A stretch of 64,000 bases of DNA. Source: Ruminococcus gauvreauii (GTDB taxonomy: Bacteria > Bacillota > Clostridia > Lachnospirales > Lachnospiraceae). Below are positions 8,686 to 17,043 of this stretch, one piece after another. Location of the stretch: NCBI RefSeq assembly GCF_025151995.1, contig NZ_CP102290.1, forward strand, positions 2,852,001 through 2,916,000, read 5' to 3'. The translations under genes were made by a program, and so were the position numbers. The notes below the pieces were generated by a model that saw nothing but the letters and a program-made list of their open reading frames with translations, was not told where the DNA came from and searched no databases. Each line of letters opens with the position of its first letter. Position 1 is the stretch's first letter.

Positions 8686-9555
8686 ATGAAAGGTATTATT
8701 TTAGCAGGCGGCTCCGGTACGAGGCTGTATCCGCTGACGAAAGCGATTTCCAAACAGATCATGCCGGTCTACGACAAACCGATGATCTACTATCCGCTGT
8801 CAACGCTGATGCTGGCGGGGATCCGCGATATCCTGATCATCTCGACGCCGAGAGACCTTCCTGTCTTTGAGGAACTGTTTGGGACGGGAGAGCAGCTGGG
8901 ACTTCGGATGAGTTATGCCGTGCAGGAATATCCGAGAGGACTTGCGGATGCGTTTATCATCGGGGAAGAGTTTATCGGCGATGATAACGTGGCGCTCGTG
9001 CTCGGGGATAATATTTTCTACGGACAGAGTTTCCAGAAAGTACTCAAAAGTGCTGCCGGGAGAGAAGAAGGGGCAACGATCTTCGGATACTATGTACGTG
9101 ATCCGAGGGAGTACGGTGTCGTCGAGTTCGACGGGGACGGAAAAGCGCTGTCCATCGAAGAAAAACCGGAACGCCCGAAGTCCAACTATGCCGTGCCGGG
9201 GCTGTATTTCTATGACAACGATGTCGTTGAGATTGCGAAAAACGTAAAGCCGTCCGCCCGCGGAGAGATTGAGATCACGAGCGTGAATAATGAATACCTG
9301 CAGAGGGGAACGCTCCATGTAGAGACCCTTGGCCGGGGATTTGCATGGCTGGATACCGGAAGCCATGACATGCTGTTGGACGCTGCCGACTTTGTGGCCG
9401 CGTTTCAGAAACGGCAGGGTCTTTACATCTCCTGCATCGAGGAGATCGCATACAAAAAAGGATTTATCACGAAAGAACAGCTGGTAGAACTGGCACAGCC
9501 CTTATTAAAAACGGCTTATGGACAGTATCTGCTGGAGATTGCTGAAGGATTATAA
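8686..9555 (+). CDS. rmlA: Glucose-1-phosphate thymidylyltransferase
   Basis: The protein is 289 residues and begins MKGIILAGGSGTRLYPLT, the nucleotide-binding start of RmlA. Next come SKQIMPVYDKPMIYYPLS and the VLGDNIFYG metal and substrate motif. The frame is open further upstream, but the GGGAGG at 8673-8678 and the family's standard N-terminus fix the start at 8686. It makes dTDP-glucose from glucose-1-phosphate and dTTP, the substrate of RmlB encoded just upstream. The regulatory site near the C-terminus looks intact. Confidence 0.97.
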   Translation: MKGIILAGGSGTRLYPLTKAISKQIMPVYDKPMIYYPLSTLMLAGIRDILIISTPRDLPVFEELFGTGEQLGLRMSYAVQEYPRGLADAFIIGEEFIGDDNVALVLGDNIFYGQSFQKVLKSAAGREEGATIFGYYVRDPREYGVVEFDGDGKALSIEEKPERPKSNYAVPGLYFYDNDVVEIAKNVKPSARGEIEITSVNNEYLQRGTLHVETLGRGFAWLDTGSHDMLLDAADFVAAFQKRQGLYISCIEEIAYKKGFITKEQLVELAQPLLKTAYGQYLLEIAEGL

Positions 9556-9573
9556 GAAAGAGAGAATACGATC

Positions 9574-10137
9574 ATGGGAAAGATTACAGTAGAAACATGT
9601 GAGATAGAAGGATTAAAGGTGATCACGCCTGCTGTGTTCGGTGACGAGCGCGGTTACTTTATGGAGACCTACAACTATAATGATTACAGGGCTGCAGGCA
9701 TCGATATGGAATTTGTACAGGACAATCAGTCCAGTTCCAAAAAGGGAGTGCTCAGGGGACTGCATTTTCAGATCAATTATCCGCAGGATAAGCTGGTGCG
9801 CGTGGTCAGCGGGGAAGTGTTTGACGTCGCGGTCGATCTCCGTCCGGGGTCAGAGACATACGGAAAATGGTTCGGTGTGGTTCTGTCGGCAGAGAATAAA
9901 AAACAGTTCTTTATTCCGAAGAACTTTGCGCACGGATTTGTGGTGCTCTCCGATTCCGCTGAATTTGCATACAAATGCACCGATTTCTATCATCCGAATG
10001 ATGAGGGAGGTCTGGCATATAATGATCCGGAGATCGGGATTGAATGGCCGATTCCCTCAGGGATGGAACTGACGATTTCTGAAAAGGACCGGAACTGGGG
10101 AAGCTTTCAAGAGTATACAAAGAAGCGTCAGGGATAA
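9574..10137 (+). CDS. rmlC: dTDP-4-dehydrorhamnose 3,5-epimerase
   Basis: This 187-residue cupin carries FVQDNQSSS, VLRGLHFQ with the catalytic His, and the PKNFAHGFVVLSD motif typical of RmlC. It inverts C3 and C5 of the RmlB product. The final reduction is encoded by rmlD at 19507, separated from rmlBAC by about 9 kb of exporter and transferase genes. Spacing to rmlA and to the permease is short, indicating one operon. Confidence 0.97.
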   Translation: MGKITVETCEIEGLKVITPAVFGDERGYFMETYNYNDYRAAGIDMEFVQDNQSSSKKGVLRGLHFQINYPQDKLVRVVSGEVFDVAVDLRPGSETYGKWFGVVLSAENKKQFFIPKNFAHGFVVLSDSAEFAYKCTDFYHPNDEGGLAYNDPEIGIEWPIPSGMELTISEKDRNWGSFQEYTKKRQG

Positions 10138-10146
10138 GAGGTTCAT

Positions 10147-10962
10147 ATGCTGAAAAAAATATTTTCGCTTCCGGTGGAGCTGTATCAGAACCGAAGACTG
10201 ATCCTCTCACTGGCAAAAAATGATTTTAAAACGAAATATGCCGGGTCTTATCTCGGCATTATCTGGGCTTTCATTCAGCCGATCGTGACAGTGCTTGTGT
10301 ACTGGTTTGTCTTTGGTCTTGCACTGCGGGCCGGGGGCGACCGCTCCGTTCCGTTTGTATTGTGGCTGGTGGCCGGCCTGGTGCCGTGGTTTTTTGTGCA
10401 GGACAGCCTGGTAAACGGGACGAATGCGCTGATCGAATATAATTACCTGGTCAAAAAGGTGGTGTTCAAAATCAGTATCCTTCCGATGGTCAAAGTGATC
10501 TCGGCATTGTTTGTGCACCTGTTTTTCATACTTGTTGTGCTGGTGATCTATGCGCTTCACGGGTATTTCCCGGATCTGTATGTGCTGCAGCTGATTTATT
10601 ACAGTTTCAGCGCTTTTATGCTGGTGCTCGGCATTTCTTATCTGACGAGCGCGGTTGTAGTGTTCTTCCGTGACTTATCACAGATTATCAATATTTTTCT
10701 GCAGGTGGGCGTCTGGCTGACTCCGATCATGTGGAGCTTCAAGGATCTGGGCCTGGAGTCCGGTGGTACAATTGCAACGATACTGAAACTGAACCCGATC
10801 TATTATATTGTCACGGGATACCGTGATGCGCTGATAGATAAAATTGCGTTCTGGGAACACCCGGGTCTCACCGTATATTTCTGGGTCGTGACGGCAGTCA
10901 TTTTCATAGTCGGCGCAAGCCTGTTCAAAAAAATGAAAGTCCATTTTGCGGACGTTTTATAA
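10147..10962 (+). CDS. ABC-2 type polysaccharide export permease (Wzm/TagG-like)
   Basis: The 271-residue protein has a cytosolic amphipathic N-terminus with NDFKTKYAGSYLG, a conserved gate-helix region of this exporter family, followed by six predicted membrane segments. It forms the channel that moves an undecaprenyl-linked glycan outward. Its ATPase is encoded ten bases downstream. The same family includes Wzm for ABC-dependent O-antigens and TagG/RgpC for Gram-positive wall polymers. Confidence 0.92.
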   Translation: MLKKIFSLPVELYQNRRLILSLAKNDFKTKYAGSYLGIIWAFIQPIVTVLVYWFVFGLALRAGGDRSVPFVLWLVAGLVPWFFVQDSLVNGTNALIEYNYLVKKVVFKISILPMVKVISALFVHLFFILVVLVIYALHGYFPDLYVLQLIYYSFSAFMLVLGISYLTSAVVVFFRDLSQIINIFLQVGVWLTPIMWSFKDLGLESGGTIATILKLNPIYYIVTGYRDALIDKIAFWEHPGLTVYFWVVTAVIFIVGASLFKKMKVHFADVL

Positions 10963-10972
10963 TCGAGGTTAA

Positions 10973-12259
10973 ATGATGAGTGAAATAGCAATCAGTGTCG
11001 GACACTTGAGCAAAGTCTATAAATTATATAATAAACCGTCGGACCGTCTGAAAGAGACTCTGGGGATGAAGGTAGCAGCGAAGGAACATTATGCGCTGAG
11101 GGATGTCAGCTTTACTGTGAATAAGGGCGAGACCGTCGGCATCATCGGGACAAATGGTTCCGGAAAATCGACGATTTTGAAGATTATAACGGGCGTGCTG
11201 AATCCCTCAGGGGGCGAGGTCAGCGTAAACGGCAGGATCTCGGCGCTGCTGGAACTGGGTGCCGGATTCAACATGGAATATACCGGTCTTGAGAATGTCT
11301 ATCTGAACGGAACGATGATCGGTTTTTCGAGGGAGGAAATCGATCGGAAGATGGATGCGATCCTGAGTTTTGCGGATATCGGAGATTTTATCCATCAGCC
11401 AGTCAAGACGTATTCGAGCGGGATGTTCGTCCGCCTGGCATTCGCGGTTGCGATCAATATCGAGCCGGAAATCCTGATCGTGGACGAGGCTCTCTCCGTA
11501 GGGGACGTGTTTTTTCAGGCGAAGTGTTACCGGAAATTTGAGGATTTTAAGAAAATGGGGAAGACCATTTTATTTGTCAGCCATGACCTGGGCAGCATCA
11601 GCAAATACTGTGACCGTGTCGTACTGCTGAACCGCGGTGAGAAGCTGGACGAAGGACAGCCGAAACCCATGGTGGACCTGTACAAGAAACTGCTGGTTCA
11701 CCAGGAGGAGGAAGCCCGGGAAGAAGCGCTGGATGCCGGAGGGCAGACCGTGGCAGCGCAGGGTGCGGATGTACAGCCTGAGGGCGGGTTCTGGAAGGAT
11801 GCGCTGGTCACGAATCCGCAGGTACTGGAGTACGGAGAAAAGCGCGCCGAGGTCATAGACTTCGCACTGCTCGATGATTCCGGGAAGATCACGAATACCG
11901 TCGAGAAGGGAACAGAGTTTACCATCAAAATGAAGGTGGCTTTTCATGAGACGGTTGAGGACCCCATCTTCGCGTATACGCTGAAGGATCTCAAAGGTAC
12001 GGAGATCACAGGGACGAATACGATGTTTGAGAAAGTCAGCATTGATACGCAGCATGAGGGAGATGTGCGGGAGGCATCGTTTACCCAGAAGATGGATCTT
12101 CAGGGAGGCGAATACCTGATTTCCTTTGGATGTACAGGCTACAGGGACGGTGAGTTTCATGTCTACCACAGGCTCTACGACGCCTGCAATATCACAGTGG
12201 TATCTGTTAAAAATACGGTGGGATTCTATGATATGAATTCTGAAGTATCTGTAAAATAG
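10973..12259 (+). CDS. Polysaccharide export ATPase with C-terminal glycan-recognition domain (Wzt-like)
   Basis: The 428-residue protein has a nucleotide-binding domain (residues 1 to about 245). It contains Walker A GTNGSGKST at 59-67, a YSSGM signature and Walker B ILIVDEA. A linker rich in Glu and Ala leads to a beta-rich domain of about 155 residues (about 275-428) resembling the Wzt C-terminal domain. In E. coli O9a that domain binds the modified non-reducing end of the finished chain so that only capped polymer is exported. The two genes that follow encode a methyltransferase and a kinase-like protein, the same activities that cap that O-antigen. The start codon is one of two consecutive ATGs. 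Confidence 0.9.
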   Translation: MMSEIAISVGHLSKVYKLYNKPSDRLKETLGMKVAAKEHYALRDVSFTVNKGETVGIIGTNGSGKSTILKIITGVLNPSGGEVSVNGRISALLELGAGFNMEYTGLENVYLNGTMIGFSREEIDRKMDAILSFADIGDFIHQPVKTYSSGMFVRLAFAVAINIEPEILIVDEALSVGDVFFQAKCYRKFEDFKKMGKTILFVSHDLGSISKYCDRVVLLNRGEKLDEGQPKPMVDLYKKLLVHQEEEAREEALDAGGQTVAAQGADVQPEGGFWKDALVTNPQVLEYGEKRAEVIDFALLDDSGKITNTVEKGTEFTIKMKVAFHETVEDPIFAYTLKDLKGTEITGTNTMFEKVSIDTQHEGDVREASFTQKMDLQGGEYLISFGCTGYRDGEFHVYHRLYDACNITVVSVKNTVGFYDMNSEVSVK

Positions 12260-12268
12260 AGGGTCAAT

Positions 12269-13219
12269 ATGCAGGAGATAATTGGAAACATTACGTTGGA
12301 TTATGAATACTATCCGGGGAGAGATCTTTACAGTGACGGGAAGATCGAGGATGAACTGTTGAGTATTGCGATGAAATACCGGGAAGACGAGTACAATCAG
12401 GTGATTGCCAGAAAGAAGAGCTGGCCGGTGATGTATCACTTCTCCCATATCCGCCAGAATATCGTGGAGTGGATACCGATCACGAAGGAAGACCGTGTGC
12501 TGGAAATCGGTTCCGGCTGCGGGGCAATCACGGGGGCTCTCGCCAGAAAGGCCGGATATGTCAACTGTGTAGAGTTGTCTAAGAAGCGCAGTTATATCAA
12601 TGCCTACCGCAATCAGCAATATTCAAATATCAGAATAGATGTGGGGAATTTCCAGGACATCGAGCAGCATATGCAGGAGACTTACGATTACATCACGCTG
12701 ATCGGTGTGTTTGAATATTCCCAGGGCTACATAGGCGGCAGTACGCCTTATATTGATATGCTGAAGAAGATTAAGAGGCATCTGAAACCGGGCGGAAAGA
12801 TCATCATGGCGATCGAAAACCGCCTGGGCCTGAAGTACTGGGCCGGATGCACGGAGGATCACGCAGGCCTGTGCTTTGAGGGGATCGAGGGGTATCCGAA
12901 CACGGACGGCGTCCGCACATTTTCCAGAAAAGAACTGGAACGCGTGATCAGCCGCGCCGGAGGCTTTCAGGCGGAATTCTATTATCCGTATCCGGACTAT
13001 AAATTTCCGATGACGATCTACTCCGATGAATATCTTCCGTCTGTGGGAGAGCTGAACAGCAATATCTGTAATTTTGACAGAGAGCGGCTGCAGCTGTTCG
13101 ATGAGACGAAGGCATACGATACGCTGCTGGACAGCGAATTGTTTCCGGTGTTTTCGAATTCATTTCTGGTGATACTGACGCAGCACGAAATCCTGACGGA
13201 AAGGAACATACGTCCATGA
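12269..13219 (+). CDS. SAM-dependent methyltransferase (candidate glycan chain-capping enzyme)
   Basis: The protein is 316 residues with a class I methyltransferase fold. Motif I is VLEIGSGCGAITG at residues 77-89, an acidic residue (Glu102) follows at the end of strand two, and PGGKIIMAIENR marks a later strand. An N-terminal extension of about 60 residues precedes the fold. It follows the Wzt-like ATPase by nine bases and overlaps the kinase-like gene by four bases (ATGA), so the two products are probably made in equal amounts. By analogy with WbdD it may methylate the non-reducing end of the glycan or its phosphate. The acceptor is unproven. Confidence 0.8.
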   Translation: MQEIIGNITLDYEYYPGRDLYSDGKIEDELLSIAMKYREDEYNQVIARKKSWPVMYHFSHIRQNIVEWIPITKEDRVLEIGSGCGAITGALARKAGYVNCVELSKKRSYINAYRNQQYSNIRIDVGNFQDIEQHMQETYDYITLIGVFEYSQGYIGGSTPYIDMLKKIKRHLKPGGKIIMAIENRLGLKYWAGCTEDHAGLCFEGIEGYPNTDGVRTFSRKELERVISRAGGFQAEFYYPYPDYKFPMTIYSDEYLPSVGELNSNICNFDRERLQLFDETKAYDTLLDSELFPVFSNSFLVILTQHEILTERNIRP

Positions 13220-14517
13220 AGAAGATTATCTATACCAAGTACTCCAATGAGCGGTCGGCGCCGTATGCGATCCGCACGGATATCGTAAAGGACGAGGCGG
13301 GTATGCGGACCGTGAGGAAAACACCGTGTTACCCTGAGGGACGGCGGCATATCGGGGATATCAGCCGGTTTTATGAGCTGCTGTCCGGACAGTATGAGAA
13401 TACGCCCATCAGGATGAATGTATGCCGGGCGTGTGAAGAAGGTGTGGAACTTGATTATCTGGAAGGGAGCACCCTGGAGGAACAGCTTGACACACTGATC
13501 GCAGGCCAGAATTATGATGATGCCAGAGAGCGGCTGATGTGCTATCTGCACACGATTCGGGATTGCGGGGAACAGTCTGAATTCCAGATGACGGAAGAGT
13601 TCTGCCGTGTCTTTGGGAATGTCAGCCTTCCCAGGGGCCTGAAGTCACTGGCGGTGACGGATATTGATATGGTGCTTGCCAATGTGCTGGTGAGTGATGG
13701 ATGGAACCTGATCGACTACGAGTGGACCTTTGAATTTCCGGTTCCGCTCTCATTTGTGTTGTTCCGCATCATTCATTACTATGCCGAGACAAGTGATAAA
13801 AGAAGCTGTGTCAGGGAATGGAATCTGTTTGATGAGATGGGCATCACGGAGGAGGAAACCGCGCAGTATCTGCAGATGGAAAAGCATTTTCAGGAATATA
13901 TTCAGGGTAACCATGTGCCTGTGAGGGAGATGTATGATGACATTTCTCCCGGAGTGCTCTCCGTGTACCGGCTTGCCGAGCAGGAACATAAAAAGAGGCG
14001 CGATGAACAGCTGCAGGTATTCTATTCTGACGGCGGCGAATTCTCCGAGGAGCAGTCACTGTATTATCCGATGCCCCGGGGACGGATACGGATCTGCCTC
14101 ACATTTCCTGAGCATATAAAAAAGATTCGTCTGGACCCATGTTCTTACGCAGGTGTGCTCACGATTGGTCAGCTGGAATATATCGGAGGCGGCCAGAAGA
14201 AATGTTCTTATGTCACGAATGGGTTTGTGTTGGATGCGCAGCAGATTATCTTTGATACCATGGATCCGCAGATCCTGATCACAGAGATCCCGGATGGCGC
14301 CACAGCCCTGATGGTGGATTTTATCATGGATACGGCAACACAGGAGATTGCGGATTTTCTTCACCGCATGCAGGAGGTGCCGAGACGGCAGAAAGAAGAG
14401 ATTGCCCGCCTTTCGGAGAAGCTTGAGCAGCGCGACCGGCTGATCAGCGAGATGGAACATACGAAAGTCTGGAGGGCATACCGGAAACTGAAGAAGATGA
14501 CCGGAAAGGATAAGTAA
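13216..14517 (+). CDS. Kinase-fold protein with C-terminal coiled coil (candidate WbdD-kinase-like capping partner)
   Basis: No exact family is recognised for this 433-residue protein. The first 250 residues carry kinase-like landmarks. These are a Lys at 35 in a VRK strand, a hinge-like ELDYLEGSTLEEQL segment (78-91), a catalytic-loop pattern Asp151-x4-Asn156 in TDIDMVLANVL, and Asp167-Tyr-Glu in the DFG position, as in small-molecule kinases. A beta-rich region (about 260-365) follows, then a charged helical tail (about 385-433) predicted to be coiled coil. Gene order of Wzt, methyltransferase, kinase-like and coiled coil mirrors the domain order of WbdD, the chain-length terminator of E. 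coli O9a. The function is inferred. Confidence 0.6.
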   Translation: MKKIIYTKYSNERSAPYAIRTDIVKDEAGMRTVRKTPCYPEGRRHIGDISRFYELLSGQYENTPIRMNVCRACEEGVELDYLEGSTLEEQLDTLIAGQNYDDARERLMCYLHTIRDCGEQSEFQMTEEFCRVFGNVSLPRGLKSLAVTDIDMVLANVLVSDGWNLIDYEWTFEFPVPLSFVLFRIIHYYAETSDKRSCVREWNLFDEMGITEEETAQYLQMEKHFQEYIQGNHVPVREMYDDISPGVLSVYRLAEQEHKKRRDEQLQVFYSDGGEFSEEQSLYYPMPRGRIRICLTFPEHIKKIRLDPCSYAGVLTIGQLEYIGGGQKKCSYVTNGFVLDAQQIIFDTMDPQILITEIPDGATALMVDFIMDTATQEIADFLHRMQEVPRRQKEEIARLSEKLEQRDRLISEMEHTKVWRAYRKLKKMTGKDK

Positions 14518-14520
14518 CTG

Positions 14521-17025
14521 ATGGAGAAGCTATACTGGAGTGTTGATTTTGAAGAAATACACTGTGAGGATGGGATACAATACGTGATCGGAGGCTGGGC
14601 ATCCGGGCCGGACGGGCGGATGGTCAGCCATGAATTTCTGGCTGACGGGAAAGCATATCCTGCCGAGCTGGAGATCGAAGAGCGGCCGGATGTGCAGCAG
14701 GCGATCCCGGATGTCACGAAGAGGACGGATATCGGGTTCCGCCTGACGGTGGAGGACGCTGAGGCACTCTGGGCCAACCATGAAACTGCGGCTTTGTACC
14801 TCTCGGACGGACAGACGCGGGTGAAGGCACTCGAGAAGACCACGGATGAGATCCGCGGGCTGTATCACGATGTCACGATCACGTACAAAATCGATATCGT
14901 AGAACAGACGGAGGGGCTGATGACGATACAGGGGTGGGTTCTCGGAATGTTCCATGACGAGCAGATACGCCTGGTCGATGAGTCGGGAGGAGAAATTCCT
15001 CATGAGATGATGCGCATCATCCGCACTGATGTCAACAAGGCGTATGGAGTTGCGAAAGAGGCAGAAAATGAGCAGTGCGGTTTTCAGATCCGCATTAAAC
15101 GCAAAGAGACGGACTGCCGCGAGTATCATCTTCAGTTCTCTAACTGTCTGACGATGAAAGAGTATGTGGTCGATCTTAAGAAATTTGATTATGAGCACTC
15201 AAAACGCGGAAAATTGAAAAAACTGTTGGCGCCCGCCCGCAGAAAAGAAAACCGGGCGTATATCAGAGAACACGGGATGAGGGCCTTTATCAGCCATATT
15301 CAAAGGGAGCTGGAACCCGTATATGCGGACTATCAGATCTGGATGAAAGAACATGCCGTCAGCAAAAAGGAGCTGAGGGCACAACGGAATCATGCCTTTG
15401 CATACCGTCCGAAGATCAGTGTTGTGATCCCGCTGTACAACACACCTTCTGCATTTTTGAAGGAAATGCTGGATTCGCTGCTGGAACAGACATATCAGAA
15501 CGTGGAGTTATGCCTGGCCGACGGCAGCACGGACAGAAGTGTCGGGGAGATCATCAGGACGCAGTACGGTCAGGAGAGCCGTGTGAAATATCAGAAACTG
15601 GAGAAGAATCTGGGTATCTCTGAGAATACGAACGCGGCACTCGCGATGGCGGCGGGGGAATACATCATGCTTGCGGATCACGATGATATTGTGGCGCCTG
15701 ACGCGCTGTATGAGATCGTAAAGGTACTGAATGATGATCCGAAGACTGACATAATCTATACGGATGAGGATAAAGTCAGCATGGACGGCAAAAAATATTA
15801 CGGTCCGAATTTTAAATCTGATTTTAATATTGATCTTTTGAGGAGTGTCAACTACATCTGTCATATTTTCGTGGTCAGGAGGACGATTGCCGACAGGTCC
15901 GGGGGATTTGACAGCCGGTTCGACGGGGCACAGGATTATGACTTTATCCTGCGGTGTGTCGAGCAGACGGACAGAATCCGCCATATTCCGAAGGCTCTGT
16001 ATCACTGGAGGGCGCATCCGGATTCGACTGCCGGAAATCCCCAGAGCAAACAGTATGCTGTGGATGCGGGAAGACGGGCGCTTGAGGAGCATTACCAGCG
16101 TTTGAATATTCCTGCATCGGTTGAAAATACGGATATTTTCGGAATTTACCGGACGGTCATGAAGGTGCAGGGCAATCCGATGGTCTCTGTCATCATCCTG
16201 AATAAGGATCACATCGATGATCTGGAAACATGTGTGACGTCGATTGTGGAAAAGACGAGGTATCCTGACTATGAGATCCTGGTGATTGAGAATAACAGTG
16301 AGCATCAGGAGACATTTGACTACTATGAGGAACTGGAGGCGCGGTGTAACCGCGTGAGAGTACTGACCTGGACGGATTCCTTCAATTATGCAAGTATCAA
16401 TAATTTTGGCGCACGTCACGCGAGAGGGGATTATCTGATCCTGCTGAACAACGATATTGAGGTGATTGCACCCGGGTGGATGGAAGAGATGCTGGGTTAC
16501 TGTCAGCGACGCGACGTGGGAATCGTCGGTGCAAAGCTGTTCTATCCGGATGATACGATACAGCATGCAGGCGTCGTGATCGGCATGGGAGGAATCGCCG
16601 GTCATATTCTCTGCCGGGCAGACGGCAAAGAATATGGATACAATGCCCGCCTTGTGACGACGCAGGATATCAGCGCCGTTACAGCCGCCTGTCTCATGAT
16701 CTCAAGGGAGGATTTTGACAGCATCGGAGGATTTGATGAGCGTTATACGGTGGCATTCAATGATATCGATCTGTGTCTGAAGGTGAGAGAGCAGGGGAAA
16801 TTGGTCGTATTCAATCCCTATGTGACGCTGTATCACTATGAGTCAAAGTCGAGGGGACTTGAGGATACACCGGAAAAACTGGAGCGTTTCCGCACGGAGG
16901 TCGAGTATTTCCAGCAAAAGTGGAAAGATATTCTGAAAAACGGCGATCCCTATTATAATGTCAATCTGACACTTGCGGACGGGGACTGCAGTCTGAAAAG
17001 GCATACAGAACTTCCCGGAAGATAA
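14521..17025 (+). CDS. Large glycosyltransferase with two GT2 domains and N-terminal beta-repeat region
   Basis: This 834-residue protein begins with two beta-rich modules (about 1-110 and 118-220). Each has a Gly-Trp turn and ends with an Arg/Thr-Asp-x6-20-Gly-Phe pattern. The first GT2 domain starts at about 298 (KISVVIPLYNTP) and has the metal site ADHDD at 385-389. The second starts at about 553 (MVSVIILNKDH) and has LLNNDIEV. Proteins with tandem GT2 domains polymerise or alternate linkages in rhamnan and other backbone glycans. It is a paralog of the next gene and of 27085-28896, and probably builds the backbone exported by the Wzm/Wzt-like pair. Confidence 0.85.
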   Translation: MEKLYWSVDFEEIHCEDGIQYVIGGWASGPDGRMVSHEFLADGKAYPAELEIEERPDVQQAIPDVTKRTDIGFRLTVEDAEALWANHETAALYLSDGQTRVKALEKTTDEIRGLYHDVTITYKIDIVEQTEGLMTIQGWVLGMFHDEQIRLVDESGGEIPHEMMRIIRTDVNKAYGVAKEAENEQCGFQIRIKRKETDCREYHLQFSNCLTMKEYVVDLKKFDYEHSKRGKLKKLLAPARRKENRAYIREHGMRAFISHIQRELEPVYADYQIWMKEHAVSKKELRAQRNHAFAYRPKISVVIPLYNTPSAFLKEMLDSLLEQTYQNVELCLADGSTDRSVGEIIRTQYGQESRVKYQKLEKNLGISENTNAALAMAAGEYIMLADHDDIVAPDALYEIVKVLNDDPKTDIIYTDEDKVSMDGKKYYGPNFKSDFNIDLLRSVNYICHIFVVRRTIADRSGGFDSRFDGAQDYDFILRCVEQTDRIRHIPKALYHWRAHPDSTAGNPQSKQYAVDAGRRALEEHYQRLNIPASVENTDIFGIYRTVMKVQGNPMVSVIILNKDHIDDLETCVTSIVEKTRYPDYEILVIENNSEHQETFDYYEELEARCNRVRVLTWTDSFNYASINNFGARHARGDYLILLNNDIEVIAPGWMEEMLGYCQRRDVGIVGAKLFYPDDTIQHAGVVIGMGGIAGHILCRADGKEYGYNARLVTTQDISAVTAACLMISREDFDSIGGFDERYTVAFNDIDLCLKVREQGKLVVFNPYVTLYHYESKSRGLEDTPEKLERFRTEVEYFQQKWKDILKNGDPYYNVNLTLADGDCSLKRHTELPGR

Positions 17026-17043
17026 AAGACGGAGGAAAGTCAC

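Noticed and set aside
15508..16605. Long minus-strand open frame opposite the first tandem GT2 gene, with similar ones opposite the other GT2 paralogs (18103-19320, 27190-28107)
   Set aside because: These occur at matching positions opposite paralogous genes, so they follow from codon bias in the shared GT2 sequence and are not genes.
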